NCBI RefSeq assembly: GCF_001434135.1
Contig: NZ_AZEB01000001.1
Span: 1 to 64,000, forward strand
DNA from: Lentilactobacillus kisonensis DSM 19906 = JCM 15041
GTDB taxonomy: Bacteria > Bacillota > Bacilli > Lactobacillales > Lactobacillaceae
Reading direction: 5' to 3'
Length of the DNA stretch: 64,000 nucleotides
The notes under the pieces: model-generated
What the model was told of the DNA's origin: nothing
Databases searched by the model: none
Seen by the model: only the letters and a program-made list of their open reading frames with translations
Translations under genes and position numbers: made by a program
Shown: one piece after another, positions 46,379 to 55,062 of the stretch
Numbering within the stretch: position 1 is the stretch's first letter
Layout: every line of letters begins with the position of its first letter

Positions 46379-47338
46379 ATGGACTGGACAGAGGTATCAA
46401 TTATTACGAGCAGCGAGGCCGTTGAGGCGGTTTCAAACATTCTAATGACTTACGGGGCATCAGGGGTTTCAATTGAGGATGCCAAAGATTTCGAAAAATT
46501 GACTGCCGGTAAATATGGGAACCATGGCGAAATTGTCGATCCCACCAGTTTGGTTCATATTGCTAATGGGGCGGTTGTTTCCGCGTACTATCCAAATAGT
46601 AAAAATATTCAAGCACAAGTTTCAGAAATAACTGATCAGGTAAAAAAGCTCGCATCTTTTGGCCTTAATCCTGGGCCAGCCGAGGTTCAACTGAGCGCGG
46701 TCGAAGATAAAAACTGGCGGACTGCTTGGGAAAAGTATTATCATCCAGTTTCTATCACCAGAACGTTAACGGTTGTTCCCAGTTGGGAGGACTACCAACC
46801 CAAAAACAAGTTGGAAAAGATCATTCGGCTTGATCCGGGAATGGCCTTTGGGACTGGAACACATCCAACGACCCAGTTGTCACTTCAAACGCTGGAAGTC
46901 GTGATGCGTGGTGGTGAAGCGGTTTTGGATGTCGGAACTGGTTCAGGGGTATTAAGTATCGCTGCTAAGCTGATGGGAGCAGCCGCTGTTCATGCCTTTG
47001 ATGTAGATGAAATTGCGGTACAGTCGGCCAGAAAAAATATTGACTTAAACCCTGTTGCAAAGGACGTTCGAATTTCTGCAAACGATTTATTAAAGGGAAT
47101 CCATGAGCATGTTGACATCGTTGTTGCTAATATCTTGGCTGAAATCATCGTTCCCCTTGTTCCCCAGGCATTCGATAACTTGAAGGCGGGGGGATACTTC
47201 TTGACCTCAGGAATAATTAAGGATAAGTATGAGTTGGTCGAGCAAGCAATGGTTGATGGCGGTTTTAAAGTGCTTGAGTCCATGAAAATGAAGGATTGGT
47301 TTGCCATTATTGCCCAGAAACCAAAGGATGAGGATTAA
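46379..47338 (+). CDS. prmA: Ribosomal protein L11 methyltransferase
   Basis: This 319-residue enzyme trimethylates lysines of ribosomal protein L11. The N-terminal substrate-binding domain (1-110) includes MDWTEVSIITSSEAVEAVSNILMTYGASGVSIED. The methyltransferase core has IRLDPGMAFGTGTHPTTQLSL, VLDVGTGSGVLSIAAKLMGA (motif I) and VDIVVANILAEIIVPL with the NIL motif typical of PrmA. The ATG follows AAAGGAG. It is followed two bases later by rsmE, the conserved pair. Confidence 0.96.
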   Translation: MDWTEVSIITSSEAVEAVSNILMTYGASGVSIEDAKDFEKLTAGKYGNHGEIVDPTSLVHIANGAVVSAYYPNSKNIQAQVSEITDQVKKLASFGLNPGPAEVQLSAVEDKNWRTAWEKYYHPVSITRTLTVVPSWEDYQPKNKLEKIIRLDPGMAFGTGTHPTTQLSLQTLEVVMRGGEAVLDVGTGSGVLSIAAKLMGAAAVHAFDVDEIAVQSARKNIDLNPVAKDVRISANDLLKGIHEHVDIVVANILAEIIVPLVPQAFDNLKAGGYFLTSGIIKDKYELVEQAMVDGGFKVLESMKMKDWFAIIAQKPKDED

Positions 47339-47339
47339 T

Positions 47340-48083
47340 ATGCAACATTATTTTTCAAATGAGCTGTTAAAAGCCGGTGATCATCTTGAGTTGCCCAAGG
47401 AAGTTAGTCATCATTTAAGCCGCGTTTTACGGGCAGAGGTGGGTGACGACATTGAACTAGTTTCCGTGGATCATGTGGTCTATGAAGCTCGAATTAATGA
47501 AATTGTCGACCAAAAAGTTTCTGTCATCATTGTTAACAAACTGTCAGTTAACGTTGAACTGCCAATTGCTGCTACAATTGTGAGCGGTCTATCCAAAAGG
47601 AACAAGCCCGAATTAATTGTTCAAAAGGCAACTGAACTTGGGGCGTCGCAAGTTATCTTCGTTCCTATGGATTGGTCAATCGTTAAGTGGGATCAAAAGA
47701 GTGCTAAGAAAATAAAACGACTAAATGAAGTTGCGTTAAGCGCAGCCGAACAGTCACATCGAAATGTTATCCCTAGGGTAAGGTATTTGCATAACCTTGC
47801 AGATTTAGTAACCGAAGACTTTGATGCCAAAATCGTTGCTTATGAAGAGTCAGCTAAATCTGGTGAGGAAGCTAACCTTGTCAAAAAAATTGGCAGCCTT
47901 CAATCTGGTGCTTCAGTTGTTGCGGTCTTTGGTCCAGAGGGCGGGGTTTCGCCCGCAGAAATTCAGATGCTAGTTCAAAATGGGTATACCACCGCTGGAC
48001 TGGGCCCACGGATTATGCGCACAGAAACGGCTCCTCTGTACTTTCTATCGGCATGCTCAGTCCTCACAGAATTAACAAGGTAG
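47340..48083 (+). CDS. rsmE: 16S rRNA (uracil1498-N3)-methyltransferase
   Basis: This 247-residue SPOUT-class enzyme methylates U1498 of 16S rRNA. It starts with MQHYFSNELLKAGDHLELPKEVSHHLSRVLRAEVGDDIEL, has KRNKPELIVQKATELGASQVIFVPMDWSIVKW, and ends with the knot motifs VAVFGPEGGVSPAEIQML and GLGPRIMRTETAPLYFLS. ATG 47340 overlaps nothing but lies directly after the prmA stop, so it is translationally coupled. A TGC-TAAAAT element at 48104-48112 downstream may start rel transcription. Confidence 0.95.
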   Translation: MQHYFSNELLKAGDHLELPKEVSHHLSRVLRAEVGDDIELVSVDHVVYEARINEIVDQKVSVIIVNKLSVNVELPIAATIVSGLSKRNKPELIVQKATELGASQVIFVPMDWSIVKWDQKSAKKIKRLNEVALSAAEQSHRNVIPRVRYLHNLADLVTEDFDAKIVAYEESAKSGEEANLVKKIGSLQSGASVVAVFGPEGGVSPAEIQMLVQNGYTTAGLGPRIMRTETAPLYFLSACSVLTELTR

Positions 48084-48171
48084 CTGAATAAACCTGAAAA
48101 TAATGCTAAAATATTAGTAATCACATTCACGAACCCGTCTAACGGGGAGATTGAGAGAAGAGTTGATAAGA

Positions 48172-50397
48172 TTGGCAACTAAAGTATGGACAGCAGACGA
48201 TGTCATCAAAAAAGTATCAGAATACATGAACGATGAACACGTCAAACAAGTTAAGAAAGCATACGAGTTTGCTCGGATTGCCCATCAGGATCAAAAAAGA
48301 CAGTCGGGAGAACCTTACATCACCCACCCAATCCAAGTTGCCGGGATTCTAGCAGACCTTCATATGGATCCTGAGACGGTTTCCGCTGGTTTCTTGCATG
48401 ACGTGGTTGAAGATACCGGAGCAGTTCTTGGCGACATTAGAGAGCTGTTTGGTGACGATGTTGCCTTAATTGTCGATGGTGTTACTAAGCTCTCTAAGAT
48501 TAAGTACAAATCGAGCCAGGAACGATTAGCTGAAAATCATCGAAAACTATTACTCGCAATGTGTAAAGATATTCGGGTGATGATCGTCAAATTAGCGGAC
48601 CGTTTGCATAACATGCGGACATTAAAATCTTTGCGGCCTGATAAGCAACGTCGGATTGCTAAAGAAACGCTGGAAATTTATGCCCCAATTGCTGATCGAT
48701 TAGGGATTGGAACGATTAAATGGGAGCTTGAGGATATTTCGTTACGTTACCTGAATCCGCAACAATACTATCGAATCGTTCATTTGATGAATTCTCGTCG
48801 TGACCAGCGGGTTGATTATATAAAAAAGGCAATTAGTGAGGTCAAGAGCGCCATTTCGGATCTGGACATTAAGAGTGAAATCTACGGCAGACCTAAGCAC
48901 ATCTATTCTGTTTACCGCAAAATGGTAGAGAAGCACAAGCAGTTCAGCCAGATATATGACTTGCTTGCCATTAGAGTCATTGTCGGATCAATTAAGGATT
49001 GTTATGCCGTTTTAGGAGCCATTCATTCCAAATGGAAACCAATGCCAGGACGATTTAAAGACTATATTGCAATGCCCAAAGCAAACATGTATCAATCACT
49101 GCATACAACGGTTATCGGTCCAGAAGGCAAACCATTAGAGGTTCAGATTAGAACCGAAGAAATGCATCGGGTTGCTGAGTTTGGTATTGCTGCTCACTGG
49201 GCCTATAAGGAAGGCATTCGAAGTGAAGTAAAGGCTTCTCAAGATAACAACAAGCTTAATTGGTTTAAACAAATTATCGAACTTCAAGAAGATACTGATG
49301 ACGCTGCTGATTTTATGGATAGCGTCAAAGGCGAACTTTTTGGGGATCATGTCTATGTCTTTACCCCCAAAGGTGATGTCTATGAGTTGCCAAAGGGGGC
49401 TGGCCCGCTCGATATGGCCTATATGATTCATACTGAAGTTGGTAACCACACAACCGGCGCGAGGGTCAATGGTAAGATTGTTCCCCTTGATCATCAGGTT
49501 AAAAATGGGGATATTGTCGATATTATTACCTCGACTGGGTCAGCGGGTCCAAGTCGTGACTGGCTCCCGCTGGTTCATACTAGACGGGCTCGCAACAAAA
49601 TCAAGCAGTATTTCAGACAAGAAGACCGGACAAAAAACATTGAAGACGGGCGCTTGATTGTTACCAGAAAGCTTCGGGAAGAAGGATTTGACCCCCATAT
49701 TGTGATGGCACCTGACAAATTAGAGACGACGGCAACCAACATGCATTATCAGCACGCCGAAGATTTACTTGCCGCAATTGGATTCGGCGATGTTCAACCC
49801 ACTGGAGTTGTCAATCGTTTAACTGAGGATGTCCGGGCACAGCAAAAACGTGAACGACAGGATCAGGCTGAAAAGGAAGTCCTCGAAGGCCACCAAACAA
49901 TCACCGAAAATAGTGAAACCACGAAAAAGAAGGCACGAAAGTCGTCGAATGGCATTGTTATTGAAGGTGTTGATAATTTACTGGTCAGGTTAAGTCACTG
50001 TTGTACACCAGTTCCAGGCGACCAAATTGTTGGTTATATTACGAAGGGCCGGGGCGTTTCCATTCATCGGGTTGATTGCCCAAATATTGTTAAGGCAGAG
50101 GAAAATGGCGAACGCTTAATTGAGGTTTCTTGGGCAAATGATCCAACTGATCGAACGACCTATGAAGCCAGTTTGTCAGTTCAGGGTTACAACCGCGCAG
50201 GCCTGCTGACGAATATTTTGACTGCTGTAAATAACGTTACCAAAACGGTCTCATCCGTTAATGGCCAAGTTGATCATAACAAAATGGCAACGATTAGTTT
50301 GCTTGTGGGTATTCGAAATTTGGAACAACTTGATCGCTTAATTAATGCACTTAGAAACGTTCACGACGTTTATTTGGTTGAGCGTAAATTCAGATAA
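48172..50397 (+). CDS. rel: Bifunctional (p)ppGpp synthetase/hydrolase Rel
   Basis: This alarmone enzyme of about 741 residues controls the stringent response. It has the HD hydrolase domain (YITHPIQVAGILADLHMD and GFLHDVVEDTGA; the His-Asp pair is intact) and LADRLHNMRTLKSL, then the synthetase domain near residues 235-350 (GRPKHIYSVYRKM, YDLLAIRV, GRFKDYIAMPKANMYQSLHT). TGS follows (VYVFTPKGDVYELPKGAGPLDMAY), then a Cys/His-rich segment (SHCCTPVPGDQIVGYITKGRGVSIH) and a C-terminal ACT domain. Both activities should be present. The start is uncertain among TTG 48151, 48163 and 48172; 48172 is best spaced from AGAAGAG. Confidence 0.96.
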   Translation: MATKVWTADDVIKKVSEYMNDEHVKQVKKAYEFARIAHQDQKRQSGEPYITHPIQVAGILADLHMDPETVSAGFLHDVVEDTGAVLGDIRELFGDDVALIVDGVTKLSKIKYKSSQERLAENHRKLLLAMCKDIRVMIVKLADRLHNMRTLKSLRPDKQRRIAKETLEIYAPIADRLGIGTIKWELEDISLRYLNPQQYYRIVHLMNSRRDQRVDYIKKAISEVKSAISDLDIKSEIYGRPKHIYSVYRKMVEKHKQFSQIYDLLAIRVIVGSIKDCYAVLGAIHSKWKPMPGRFKDYIAMPKANMYQSLHTTVIGPEGKPLEVQIRTEEMHRVAEFGIAAHWAYKEGIRSEVKASQDNNKLNWFKQIIELQEDTDDAADFMDSVKGELFGDHVYVFTPKGDVYELPKGAGPLDMAYMIHTEVGNHTTGARVNGKIVPLDHQVKNGDIVDIITSTGSAGPSRDWLPLVHTRRARNKIKQYFRQEDRTKNIEDGRLIVTRKLREEGFDPHIVMAPDKLETTATNMHYQHAEDLLAAIGFGDVQPTGVVNRLTEDVRAQQKRERQDQAEKEVLEGHQTITENSETTKKKARKSSNGIVIEGVDNLLVRLSHCCTPVPGDQIVGYITKGRGVSIHRVDCPNIVKAEENGERLIEVSWANDPTDRTTYEASLSVQGYNRAGLLTNILTAVNNVTKTVSSVNGQVDHNKMATISLLVGIRNLEQLDRLINALRNVHDVYLVERKFR

Positions 50398-50412
50398 GGA
50401 GTCATTGCTTTA

Positions 50413-50859
50413 ATGAGAGTTGTACTACAAAAAGTTAAAGAAGCATCTGTCTCAATTGATGGGGCTGTTCACGGCAAGATTGGCAAGGGCTTTGTGTTGT
50501 TAGTCGGTGTTCAAGATTCTGACGGGATTGATGAAATCAATTACTTAGCCCATAAAATTCACAAACTTAGGGTTTTTGAAGATAAAAATGATAAATTAAA
50601 TTTAGATATCGACACCGTGAATGGGGCAATTCTATCGATTTCACAGTTCACGCTGTATGCTGATACTAAAAAGGGTAACCGCCCAAGTTTCACGGGGGCA
50701 GGTGAACCAGCTCACGCCCAGAAAATCTATGAAACATTCAATGACACACTCAGGGATGCGGGACTAGAGGTCCAAACCGGTGTCTTCGGTGCGGATATGC
50801 TAGTAGACTTGCAAAATGATGGGCCGGTTACAATTATATTCGATACGGAAAACAAGTAG
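50413..50859 (+). CDS. dtd: D-aminoacyl-tRNA deacylase
   Basis: This 148-residue dimeric enzyme removes D-amino acids from tRNA. Landmarks are [17 protein letters not shown] (start), [29 protein letters not shown], the catalytic-region [26 protein letters not shown] and the late [26 protein letters not shown], including the cis-peptide GP in NDGPVT. It follows rel by 15 bases, the usual rel-dtd order in Firmicutes. The ATG has an AGGAGTC upstream. Confidence 0.97.
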   Translation: MRVVLQKVKEASVSIDGAVHGKIGKGFVLLVGVQDSDGIDEINYLAHKIHKLRVFEDKNDKLNLDIDTVNGAILSISQFTLYADTKKGNRPSFTGAGEPAHAQKIYETFNDTLRDAGLEVQTGVFGADMLVDLQNDGPVTIIFDTENK

Positions 50860-50879
50860 CGCTTATCCAGATTTGGCGT

Positions 50880-50935
50880 ACGTTTAAGGCATCACCGATT
50901 AAAATTTAAATTTTAATCGGTGATGCCTTAAACGT
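50880..50935. repeat. Perfect 56-bp palindrome
   Basis: Two 28-base arms, beginning ACGTTTAAGGCATCACC and ending GGTGATGCCTTAAACGT, are exactly complementary with no spacer; the centre is ATTTAAAT at 50904-50911. It lies 20 bases after dtd. It could be a transcription terminator for dtd, but no T run follows the stem. Such long perfect palindromes are normally unstable. Confidence 0.9.
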
Positions 50936-51043
50936 TGATGTTACTTGCATAAAAAATATGTTTACGGTTAAAGTGGCCCTAGTTTTTACGAAGCCGGATA
51001 TTTAAGCTACTGGGTTTGTTCGCACTAAAAAGGGAGGACACAA

Positions 51044-51685
51044 ATGATCAACCAATTGTTTTGGGATTTTGATGGCACTTTATTTAATACGTATCCAAAG
51101 ATGGTTCAGGCGTTTAAGCATGCGCTAATTGATTTAAATATTGATGAAGTCGAGATTGATGAGCACGATATTTATTTAACCATGAGACAACACGACGTTG
51201 GAACTGCAATCCGCAAAGCTGCTGCTTTTTATGGCATCGCGGAAAGCCAATTACGAAGTTTAAATAAAAAATATCAGACCGAATTAGTTTCAACGGCAGA
51301 ACCATTTGCTGGTGCTCGTGAGGTACTTAACTTAGTGAATAAGCTTAAAGGCGCCAATTATTTGTTGACCCACCGTGATGACCAGGCTAAAACACTGCTT
51401 AATCAGTTCAAGTTAACCCAGTATTTCACGGATTATGTGACGTCAGATCAGAAGTTTCCTCGCAAGCCGAACCCGGAATCAATTAATTATTTAATCACTC
51501 ATAACCATGTCGACAGAAAAAAAGCAATCATGATTGGCGACCGCAAGTTAGATGTTGCTGCGGGGCACAATGCAAATATTGCTTCGTGTTTGTTCGATCC
51601 TGATGGGATTATTGGTGACTCTGGTGATCCTGAAATCAGGGTCACCTCACTGCTTGATTTGATTCCCTGGTTATCTCAATCTTAA
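51044..51685 (+). CDS. HAD-superfamily phosphatase (phosphoglycolate phosphatase-like)
   Basis: This 213-residue protein of HAD subfamily IA has motif I LFWDFDGTLFNTYP, motif II YLLTHRD, motif III with Lys in FPRKPNPESINYLI, and motif IV MIGDRKLDVAAGHNA. A helical cap lies between motifs I and II. It is a cytosolic small-molecule phosphatase of unknown substrate. AGGGAGGA precedes the ATG. It is convergent with the fructosamine-kinase-like gene and the two stop codons share the TTAA at 51682-51685. Confidence 0.88.
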   Translation: MINQLFWDFDGTLFNTYPKMVQAFKHALIDLNIDEVEIDEHDIYLTMRQHDVGTAIRKAAAFYGIAESQLRSLNKKYQTELVSTAEPFAGAREVLNLVNKLKGANYLLTHRDDQAKTLLNQFKLTQYFTDYVTSDQKFPRKPNPESINYLITHNHVDRKKAIMIGDRKLDVAAGHNANIASCLFDPDGIIGDSGDPEIRVTSLLDLIPWLSQS

Positions 51686-52524
51686 TAGGGCTTCAAAATC
51701 TGATCAACCATGGGGCCATAGGTTTCCCCAAAAAGATTTAAATGGGCGAGCAAGTAATTTAACTGATACCAGCCGAGTCGTTTATCAACCCCAATTTTTA
51801 ATGGATAGACTGAATTATAACCCTGATAAAATTCTTGGGAAAAGCCACCGAAGATTGTGGTCATTGCAATGTCTAGTTCTCGGTCGCCATAAAAAACGTC
51901 TGGGTCGATCAACATCGGTGTTCCATCTTCGGTAAAGAGGTAATTGCCCGCCCAGAGATCCCCATGGAGTAAGCTAGGAACAATTTCGTGATTTGAATAA
52001 TATTTTTTGAATTGGTCGCATAATGATTGGAACTGAGAATTCCGCCAATCATTCCAGCGACCCTTTTTGATGGCCAAATCGACTAATGGTTTTAAACGCT
52101 GATCAAGGTAGAAGGTTACCCAATCAGATTGCCAGGTGTTATTTTTCGGTAACTTGCCCGCGGTAAAATTATGATCGAGACCAAATTGTTTGGCATGCTG
52201 CTGGTGAACTTTGGCGACCATTTTGCCAAGGTTAATTTGACTGCCACTGCCAGTATCGATCCACTTAAGGATAAGAAAACCATCTGAACCAATTTCCCCA
52301 GTTGCTACGACGGTTGGTGTATTGGCGACTTCGCCTAATAAATGTAATCCTTCAACTTCATGGGCGAAGAATGCTTGCCCCCGCTTAGGCTGGACTTTCA
52401 TAAAATAACGGCCGCTTTTTGTTTCAAGCATGTATGAATCATTAATGTCTCCACCAGAAACGGGTTTGACGTTTGTGATGTCATCAATCGGCAACTGGGA
52501 TAACCAAACTTTACTTAAGGTCAT
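51682..52524 (-). CDS. Fructosamine kinase family protein
   Basis: This 280-residue protein has the aminoglycoside/choline-kinase-like fold of fructosamine-3-kinase relatives. Visible are GGDINDSYMLETKSGRYFMKV (nucleotide binding and the Lys), the catalytic loop SLLHGDLWAGNYLF and the metal-binding IDPDVFYGDRELDIAMT. Family enzymes phosphorylate sugars on glycated amines so that they fall off, a repair activity, or related small molecules. It lies 12 bases after the amidase gene on the same strand, so the two are probably co-transcribed. Confidence 0.88.
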   Translation of the reverse strand: MTLSKVWLSQLPIDDITNVKPVSGGDINDSYMLETKSGRYFMKVQPKRGQAFFAHEVEGLHLLGEVANTPTVVATGEIGSDGFLILKWIDTGSGSQINLGKMVAKVHQQHAKQFGLDHNFTAGKLPKNNTWQSDWVTFYLDQRLKPLVDLAIKKGRWNDWRNSQFQSLCDQFKKYYSNHEIVPSLLHGDLWAGNYLFTEDGTPMLIDPDVFYGDRELDIAMTTIFGGFSQEFYQGYNSVYPLKIGVDKRLGWYQLNYLLAHLNLFGETYGPMVDQILKPY

Positions 52525-52536
52525 AAAACACGCTCC

Positions 52537-53382
52537 TTATTGATTATTATTTCGAAAATAGGCTGCCAACCCGGCAACCACATCGTTAGCATACTGTTCC
52601 TGATAAGCTTTACTTTGGATTAATTTGAAGTCTTTATTCGTATTAATGTAGCCACCTTCAATCAGAATCGCTGGGACGGCATTATCCCGAATTACCAAAT
52701 AGTTGCCAAAGTCGATGCCCCGGTTGGCTAAGGGGAGATGAGCCATTTTGGTATCAATAGCGCTTGCTAAATCTTTGGAATCGCCATCGTGATAATAATA
52801 GCATGTGTAACCAGATGCTGTATTATCTTCATCAGATGAATCAAAATGGAAACTCACAAATGCATTTGCGGATGCGTTAATTGCAACCTTTGGGCGGGAA
52901 TAAAGCGAAACGGTTTTATCGCGATCCCGAGTCATAATAACCTTGGTTCCCCTGGAACGTAACTTTTGAGCCACCAGCTTGGCAACAATTAATGTATATC
53001 GTTTCTCGGGCTGACCAGAAATCGATAAGGCACCAGTATCTGCGCCGCCATGACCAGGATCAAGCACCACCGTTGCTTCTGAGAGTCTGGTGACGTGTTT
53101 AATATCTGGATTGGTGACTAACCAAGAAGCAACCCAGCCAATCGTTTTATGATTATAAATTACTTTAATCCAGTCATTCTTTCGGCTGATAACTTGCAGT
53201 CGTTGTCCTTGCTTGACTTTGGCTTTCACAGAGTAAGTCACCGCTGGACCACTTCGGATGTTTAACTGGTTGACCTTGACAGTAACCGAATTGGAATAAA
53301 GGGCAACAAATAAAACGATAAAGGTGGCCATTATCGCAATTGTGGTGATTATCCAACTTTTATTTTCCCTGATCTTTTTCAT
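52537..53382 (-). CDS. N-acetylmuramoyl-L-alanine amidase with SH3 domain
   Basis: This is a 281-residue exported, probably membrane-anchored cell-wall hydrolase. A basic start and membrane helix (WIITTIAIMATFIVLFVALY) act as signal anchor. An SH3b domain follows (about 32-95, LNIRSGPAVTYSVKAKVKQGQRLQVISRKNDWIKV), then an Amidase_3 domain (105-275): VVLDPGHGGADTGA with the first zinc His, a later His in FVSFHFDSSDEDNTASG, and ILIEGGYINTNKD with the catalytic Glu. It cleaves the bond between MurNAc and the peptide. It probably heads a two-gene unit with the fructosamine-kinase-like gene. Confidence 0.93.
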   Translation of the reverse strand: MKKIRENKSWIITTIAIMATFIVLFVALYSNSVTVKVNQLNIRSGPAVTYSVKAKVKQGQRLQVISRKNDWIKVIYNHKTIGWVASWLVTNPDIKHVTRLSEATVVLDPGHGGADTGALSISGQPEKRYTLIVAKLVAQKLRSRGTKVIMTRDRDKTVSLYSRPKVAINASANAFVSFHFDSSDEDNTASGYTCYYYHDGDSKDLASAIDTKMAHLPLANRGIDFGNYLVIRDNAVPAILIEGGYINTNKDFKLIQSKAYQEQYANDVVAGLAAYFRNNNQ

Positions 53383-53474
53383 TCAATGTCTTCCGTTCAA
53401 TTAAATAATATTATTATAGTTGAAAAATTCCAAGCAATCTAGCGTGTTTCCCTTTTTTAATCTCCAATCGGTTC

Positions 53475-53503
53475 TTGACTTTTGGGTGCTAGTCAACTAA
53501 TCT
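53475..53503 (+). promoter_or_regulatory. Promoter of the hisS-aspS operon
   Basis: TTGACT (53475-53480), 17 bases, TAATCT (53498-53503); transcription would start near 53510. Confidence 0.7.
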
Positions 53504-53512
53504 TAATTACAG

Positions 53513-53730
53513 TTAAATAGTCAACCGAATGAAAAGAACAGTAAGAGTAGTTACCAGCCAGAGAACATTCATTTGCTGAGAGAATGTGGGAATTGCTTTG
53601 AAGTGACACTTTTTGATGTAATGGTTAATAGTGATTGCTATTCGCGCGAGCGTTATCCTAGAGGAACTAATAAAGGTGGTACCGTGCGATTGCACCCTTG
53701 TCTTCGGACAGGGGTCTTTTTTTTCGGAAA
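53513..53730 (+). ncRNA. T-box leader (tRNA-sensing riboswitch) of hisS-aspS
   Basis: This leader senses uncharged tRNA. The conserved T-box core AGGTGGTACCG is at 53674-53684 and the terminator (CCCTTGTC/GACAGGGG with loop TTCG and eight T residues) at 53695-53724. In Stem I, AAAAG (around 53530) pairs with CTTTTT (from 53609), flanking a loop with AGTA on the 5' side and GAAGTGACAC on the 3' side. The specifier position thus contains GAC (Asp, 53605-53607) and CAC (His, 53607-53609) in overlap. This fits control of both downstream synthetase genes. Confidence 0.93.
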
Positions 53731-53752
53731 TATATGTGGGAGGCAACAATTA

Positions 53753-55060
53753 ATGAAATATCAACGACCAAAGGGAACAGCTGATATTCTTCCAGACGAT
53801 GCTAAGAAGTGGAATTACGTTGAAGAGACTGCCCGAATGCTATTTGAAGATTATCGCTATCATGAAATTCGAACACCAATGTTTGAAAATTTTGACGTTT
53901 TTTCAAGAACGTCTGGTGATACTTCGGATGTCGTAACAAAGGAAATGTATGATTTTGACGATAAGGGCGGTCGTCATATGAGTCTTCGCCCGGAAGGAAC
54001 CGCTGGGGTTGTCCGCGCCTTTGTTGAAAATAAACTTTACGGCCCAGAACATCCCCGTCCGGTTAAGGTGTTTTACATGGGGTCGATGTTTCGTTACGAA
54101 CGGCCACAGTCAGGCCGTCAACGGGAATTCCACCAAATTGGGGTTGAAGCTTTTGGTAGTAATGAGCCTGAATTAGACGTTGAAGTCATTGCAATGGGAA
54201 TGGATTTGCTGAAACACTTTGGTCTTTCTGATTTGCGACTAGAGATTAATACCTTAGGAGATAAACAATCAAGGGATGCCTATCGTCAAGCATTAATTGA
54301 TTTCTTAGAACCCCATTTTGATGAATTGAGTGATGATTCAAAGGTTCGTCTCCATAAGAATCCATTGCGGGTATTAGACAGCAAAGATAAGCGTGACAAA
54401 GAAATTGTTAAGGATGCCCCATCAATCCTGGATTATTTGAATGAAGATTCAAAGCGTCATTTTGATCGGGTTAAATCATTACTGGATGCCCTTAAAATTC
54501 CATATGTCATTGATCCAGACATGGTTCGGGGGTTAGATTATTACAGCCACACCATCTTTGAGATTATGGTTAATTCGAAATCACTTGGAGAGGGGTATAC
54601 GACAATTTGTGCCGGCGGTCGTTACAATGGCTTAGTTGAGCAGCTTGGTGGTCCTGAAATGCCTGGAATCGGTTTTGGACTGGGGATGGAGCGGTTAATG
54701 CTCTTAATGGATGCCCAAGATGTCACTTTCCCCGTCCTTGATCAATTGGATGTTTACGTTGTTGGTATTGGTGAACAGACCAGCGTTGAAACCCTCCAAA
54801 TTGTCCAAGCATTGCGGGCAAATGGATTTTCCGCTGATCGAGATTATCTTGACCGCAAACCAAAGGCTCAGTTCAAGACGGCCAATCGGCTGAATGCGCA
54901 GTACACAATTACCATTGGTGAAAGTGAATTGGAATCCAAAAAAGCGAACGTCAAGCAGATGACAAGTGGAAAAGAAGTAGCTGTACCGTTAGCTGACATT
55001 ACGCAGGATTTTGATGACGTGATCAATAAATACTTTAATGATGATGAGGAGATTGATTAG
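53753..55060 (+). CDS. hisS: Histidyl-tRNA synthetase
   Basis: This 435-residue class II enzyme charges tRNA-His. It starts [22 protein letters not shown], has motif 2 in [29 protein letters not shown], the HisA signature [13 protein letters not shown] (about 260) and motif 3 [16 protein letters not shown]-terminal anticodon domain begins near 328. ATG 53753 follows GTGGGAGG; the upstream open frame runs through the T-box leader and is not coding. It is followed two bases later by aspS. Confidence 0.98.
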   Translation: MKYQRPKGTADILPDDAKKWNYVEETARMLFEDYRYHEIRTPMFENFDVFSRTSGDTSDVVTKEMYDFDDKGGRHMSLRPEGTAGVVRAFVENKLYGPEHPRPVKVFYMGSMFRYERPQSGRQREFHQIGVEAFGSNEPELDVEVIAMGMDLLKHFGLSDLRLEINTLGDKQSRDAYRQALIDFLEPHFDELSDDSKVRLHKNPLRVLDSKDKRDKEIVKDAPSILDYLNEDSKRHFDRVKSLLDALKIPYVIDPDMVRGLDYYSHTIFEIMVNSKSLGEGYTTICAGGRYNGLVEQLGGPEMPGIGFGLGMERLMLLMDAQDVTFPVLDQLDVYVVGIGEQTSVETLQIVQALRANGFSADRDYLDRKPKAQFKTANRLNAQYTITIGESELESKKANVKQMTSGKEVAVPLADITQDFDDVINKYFNDDEEID

Positions 55061-55062
55061 AC

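Noticed and set aside
51620-51645. GGTGATCCTGA/TCAGGGTCACC hairpin near the end of the HAD gene
   Set aside because: It is within the coding sequence and lacks a T run, so I do not call it a terminator.
53513-53749. 78-residue - strand frame over the hisS leader
   Set aside because: It lies across the T-box RNA, which explains the conservation of this stretch, and has no ribosome binding site.
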